NCBI GenBank assembly: GCA_025452255.1
Contig: CP104974.1
Coordinates: forward strand, 1,241,001-1,305,000
Direction of reading: 5' to 3'
Origin: Devosia sp. A8/3-2
Lineage (GTDB): Bacteria > Pseudomonadota > Alphaproteobacteria > Rhizobiales > Devosiaceae
Length of the DNA stretch: 64,000 bases
The position numbers were made by a program, and so were the translations under genes. The notes beneath the pieces are model-generated. The model was not told where the DNA came from. It saw nothing but the letters and a program-made list of their open reading frames with translations, and ran no database searches. Within the stretch, counting starts at the first letter, position 1, and the number at the start of each line of letters is the position of its first letter. Below are positions 63,661 to 64,000 of this stretch, piece by piece.

Positions 63661-64000
63661 ATGTCCAAAATCCTCAAGATCGATGTGTTCACCGATGTCG
63701 TCTGCCCCCGGTGCACGGTCGGCTCGGCGCGGCTCGATACGGCACTGGCCGCATTGCCCGACGATATCGAGGTGGTGGTGGAGAACCATCCCTTCTATCT
63801 CGATCCGAGTGTGCCGCCAGAAGGCGTCGATGTCAGGGAGATGCTGCGCGCCAAATACGGTAAGGACCCGCGCGAGATGTGGGCACGCGTCGAAGATGAG
63901 GCGAAGAAGGCCGGAATTGAGCTGGACCTGTCCAAGCAGCCGCGCATGTTCAACACCGCCAAGGCGCATACCATCACCCGGCTGGCCAAGCCCTTGGGCA
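63661..64000 (+). CDS. DsbA family oxidoreductase (FrnE-like), 3' end outside window
   Basis: Thioredoxin-fold DsbA-type protein. MSKILKIDVFTDVVCPRCTV matches FrnE/2-hydroxychromene isomerase-like proteins, with a CPRC active site where CPWC is usual. VENHPFYLDPSVPPEG and RAKYGKDPREM follow. No signal peptide, so a cytoplasmic role is likely. The frame is open to the window end (113 codons seen of an expected ~220). Confidence 0.85.
   Translation, partial: MSKILKIDVFTDVVCPRCTVGSARLDTALAALPDDIEVVVENHPFYLDPSVPPEGVDVREMLRAKYGKDPREMWARVEDEAKKAGIELDLSKQPRMFNTAKAHTITRLAKPLG

Noticed and set aside
1..64000. CRISPR array, prophage, integron, insertion sequence or tRNA-linked island
   Set aside because: No regularly spaced repeats, transposase, integrase, phage structural gene or tRNA was seen; gene order is that of an ordinary chromosome.

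Overview
The window looks like chromosome from an alphaproteobacterium of the Hyphomicrobiales (Rhizobiales), most plausibly Devosia or a close relative. The grounds are high GC, dense operons with ATGA and TAATG overlaps, the three-gene pntAA-pntAB-pntB transhydrogenase beside an aa3-oxidase subunit IV gene, a rhizobial-type hemP-hmuSTUV set, and many short extragenic palindromes. The genus is an inference from gene content. I see no rRNA, tRNA, CRISPR array, insertion sequence, phage gene or conjugation gene.

About half of the protein genes are broken by single-base shifts, roughly one per 1-1.5 kb, while the protein sequence reads on in another frame with catalytic motifs intact. Clear cases lie in homopolymers or doubled bases, and even housekeeping-type genes (pntAA, pepF, pbpC) are hit. 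The simplest reading is indel error in the assembly, not gene decay. I therefore give each such gene its full span as one CDS and note where the frame changes.

Layout. 1-4797 (minus): a YtfQRT-type sugar ABC transporter and a LacI regulator. 4861-12591 (plus): a LacI-operator-controlled operon with a sugar-binding protein, two permeases, a GH38 alpha-mannosidase and a MalK-type ATPase. 12588-15985: a second LacI regulator, a Na/Pi cotransporter and a NUDIX hydrolase. 16080-23709: an alpha-2-macroglobulin plus PBP1C envelope pair. 23938-25246: a VOC protein and an alpha/beta hydrolase behind twin TetR-type operators. 25295-34121: a complete heme-uptake locus (TonB receptor, hemP, hmuSTUV, a small periplasmic protein, exbB, exbD, tonB). 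34285-38503: a hydroxyproline catabolic cluster with a GntR regulator and two nearly identical operators. 38571-45002: LysR, pqqABCDE, a prolyl-aminopeptidase-like hydrolase and an M19 dipeptidase. 45013-49645: a sigma-54 response regulator, a YbaY/META protein, PepF and cytochrome oxidase subunit IV. 49763-53062: pntAA, pntAB and pntB. 53201-56129: slyX, soxR, an epimerase, a TetR regulator and a small membrane protein. 56203-56400: a candidate structured RNA on the minus strand. 56496-64000: an AfsR/SARP-like regulator, a LysE exporter, a divergent LuxR regulator and hybrid histidine kinase pair, a tiny secreted peptide, a TspO-like protein and a partial DsbA-family oxidoreductase.

Together the genes suggest a soil or plant-associated oligotroph that scavenges mannosides, galactofuranose-like sugars, hydroxyproline and heme, and makes PQQ for periplasmic dehydrogenases. 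The best regulatory observations are the paired operators of the hydroxyproline cluster, the LacI pair 109 bp apart before the mannoside operon, the twin TetR-type operators, and the unassigned RNA candidate near 56.3 kb.
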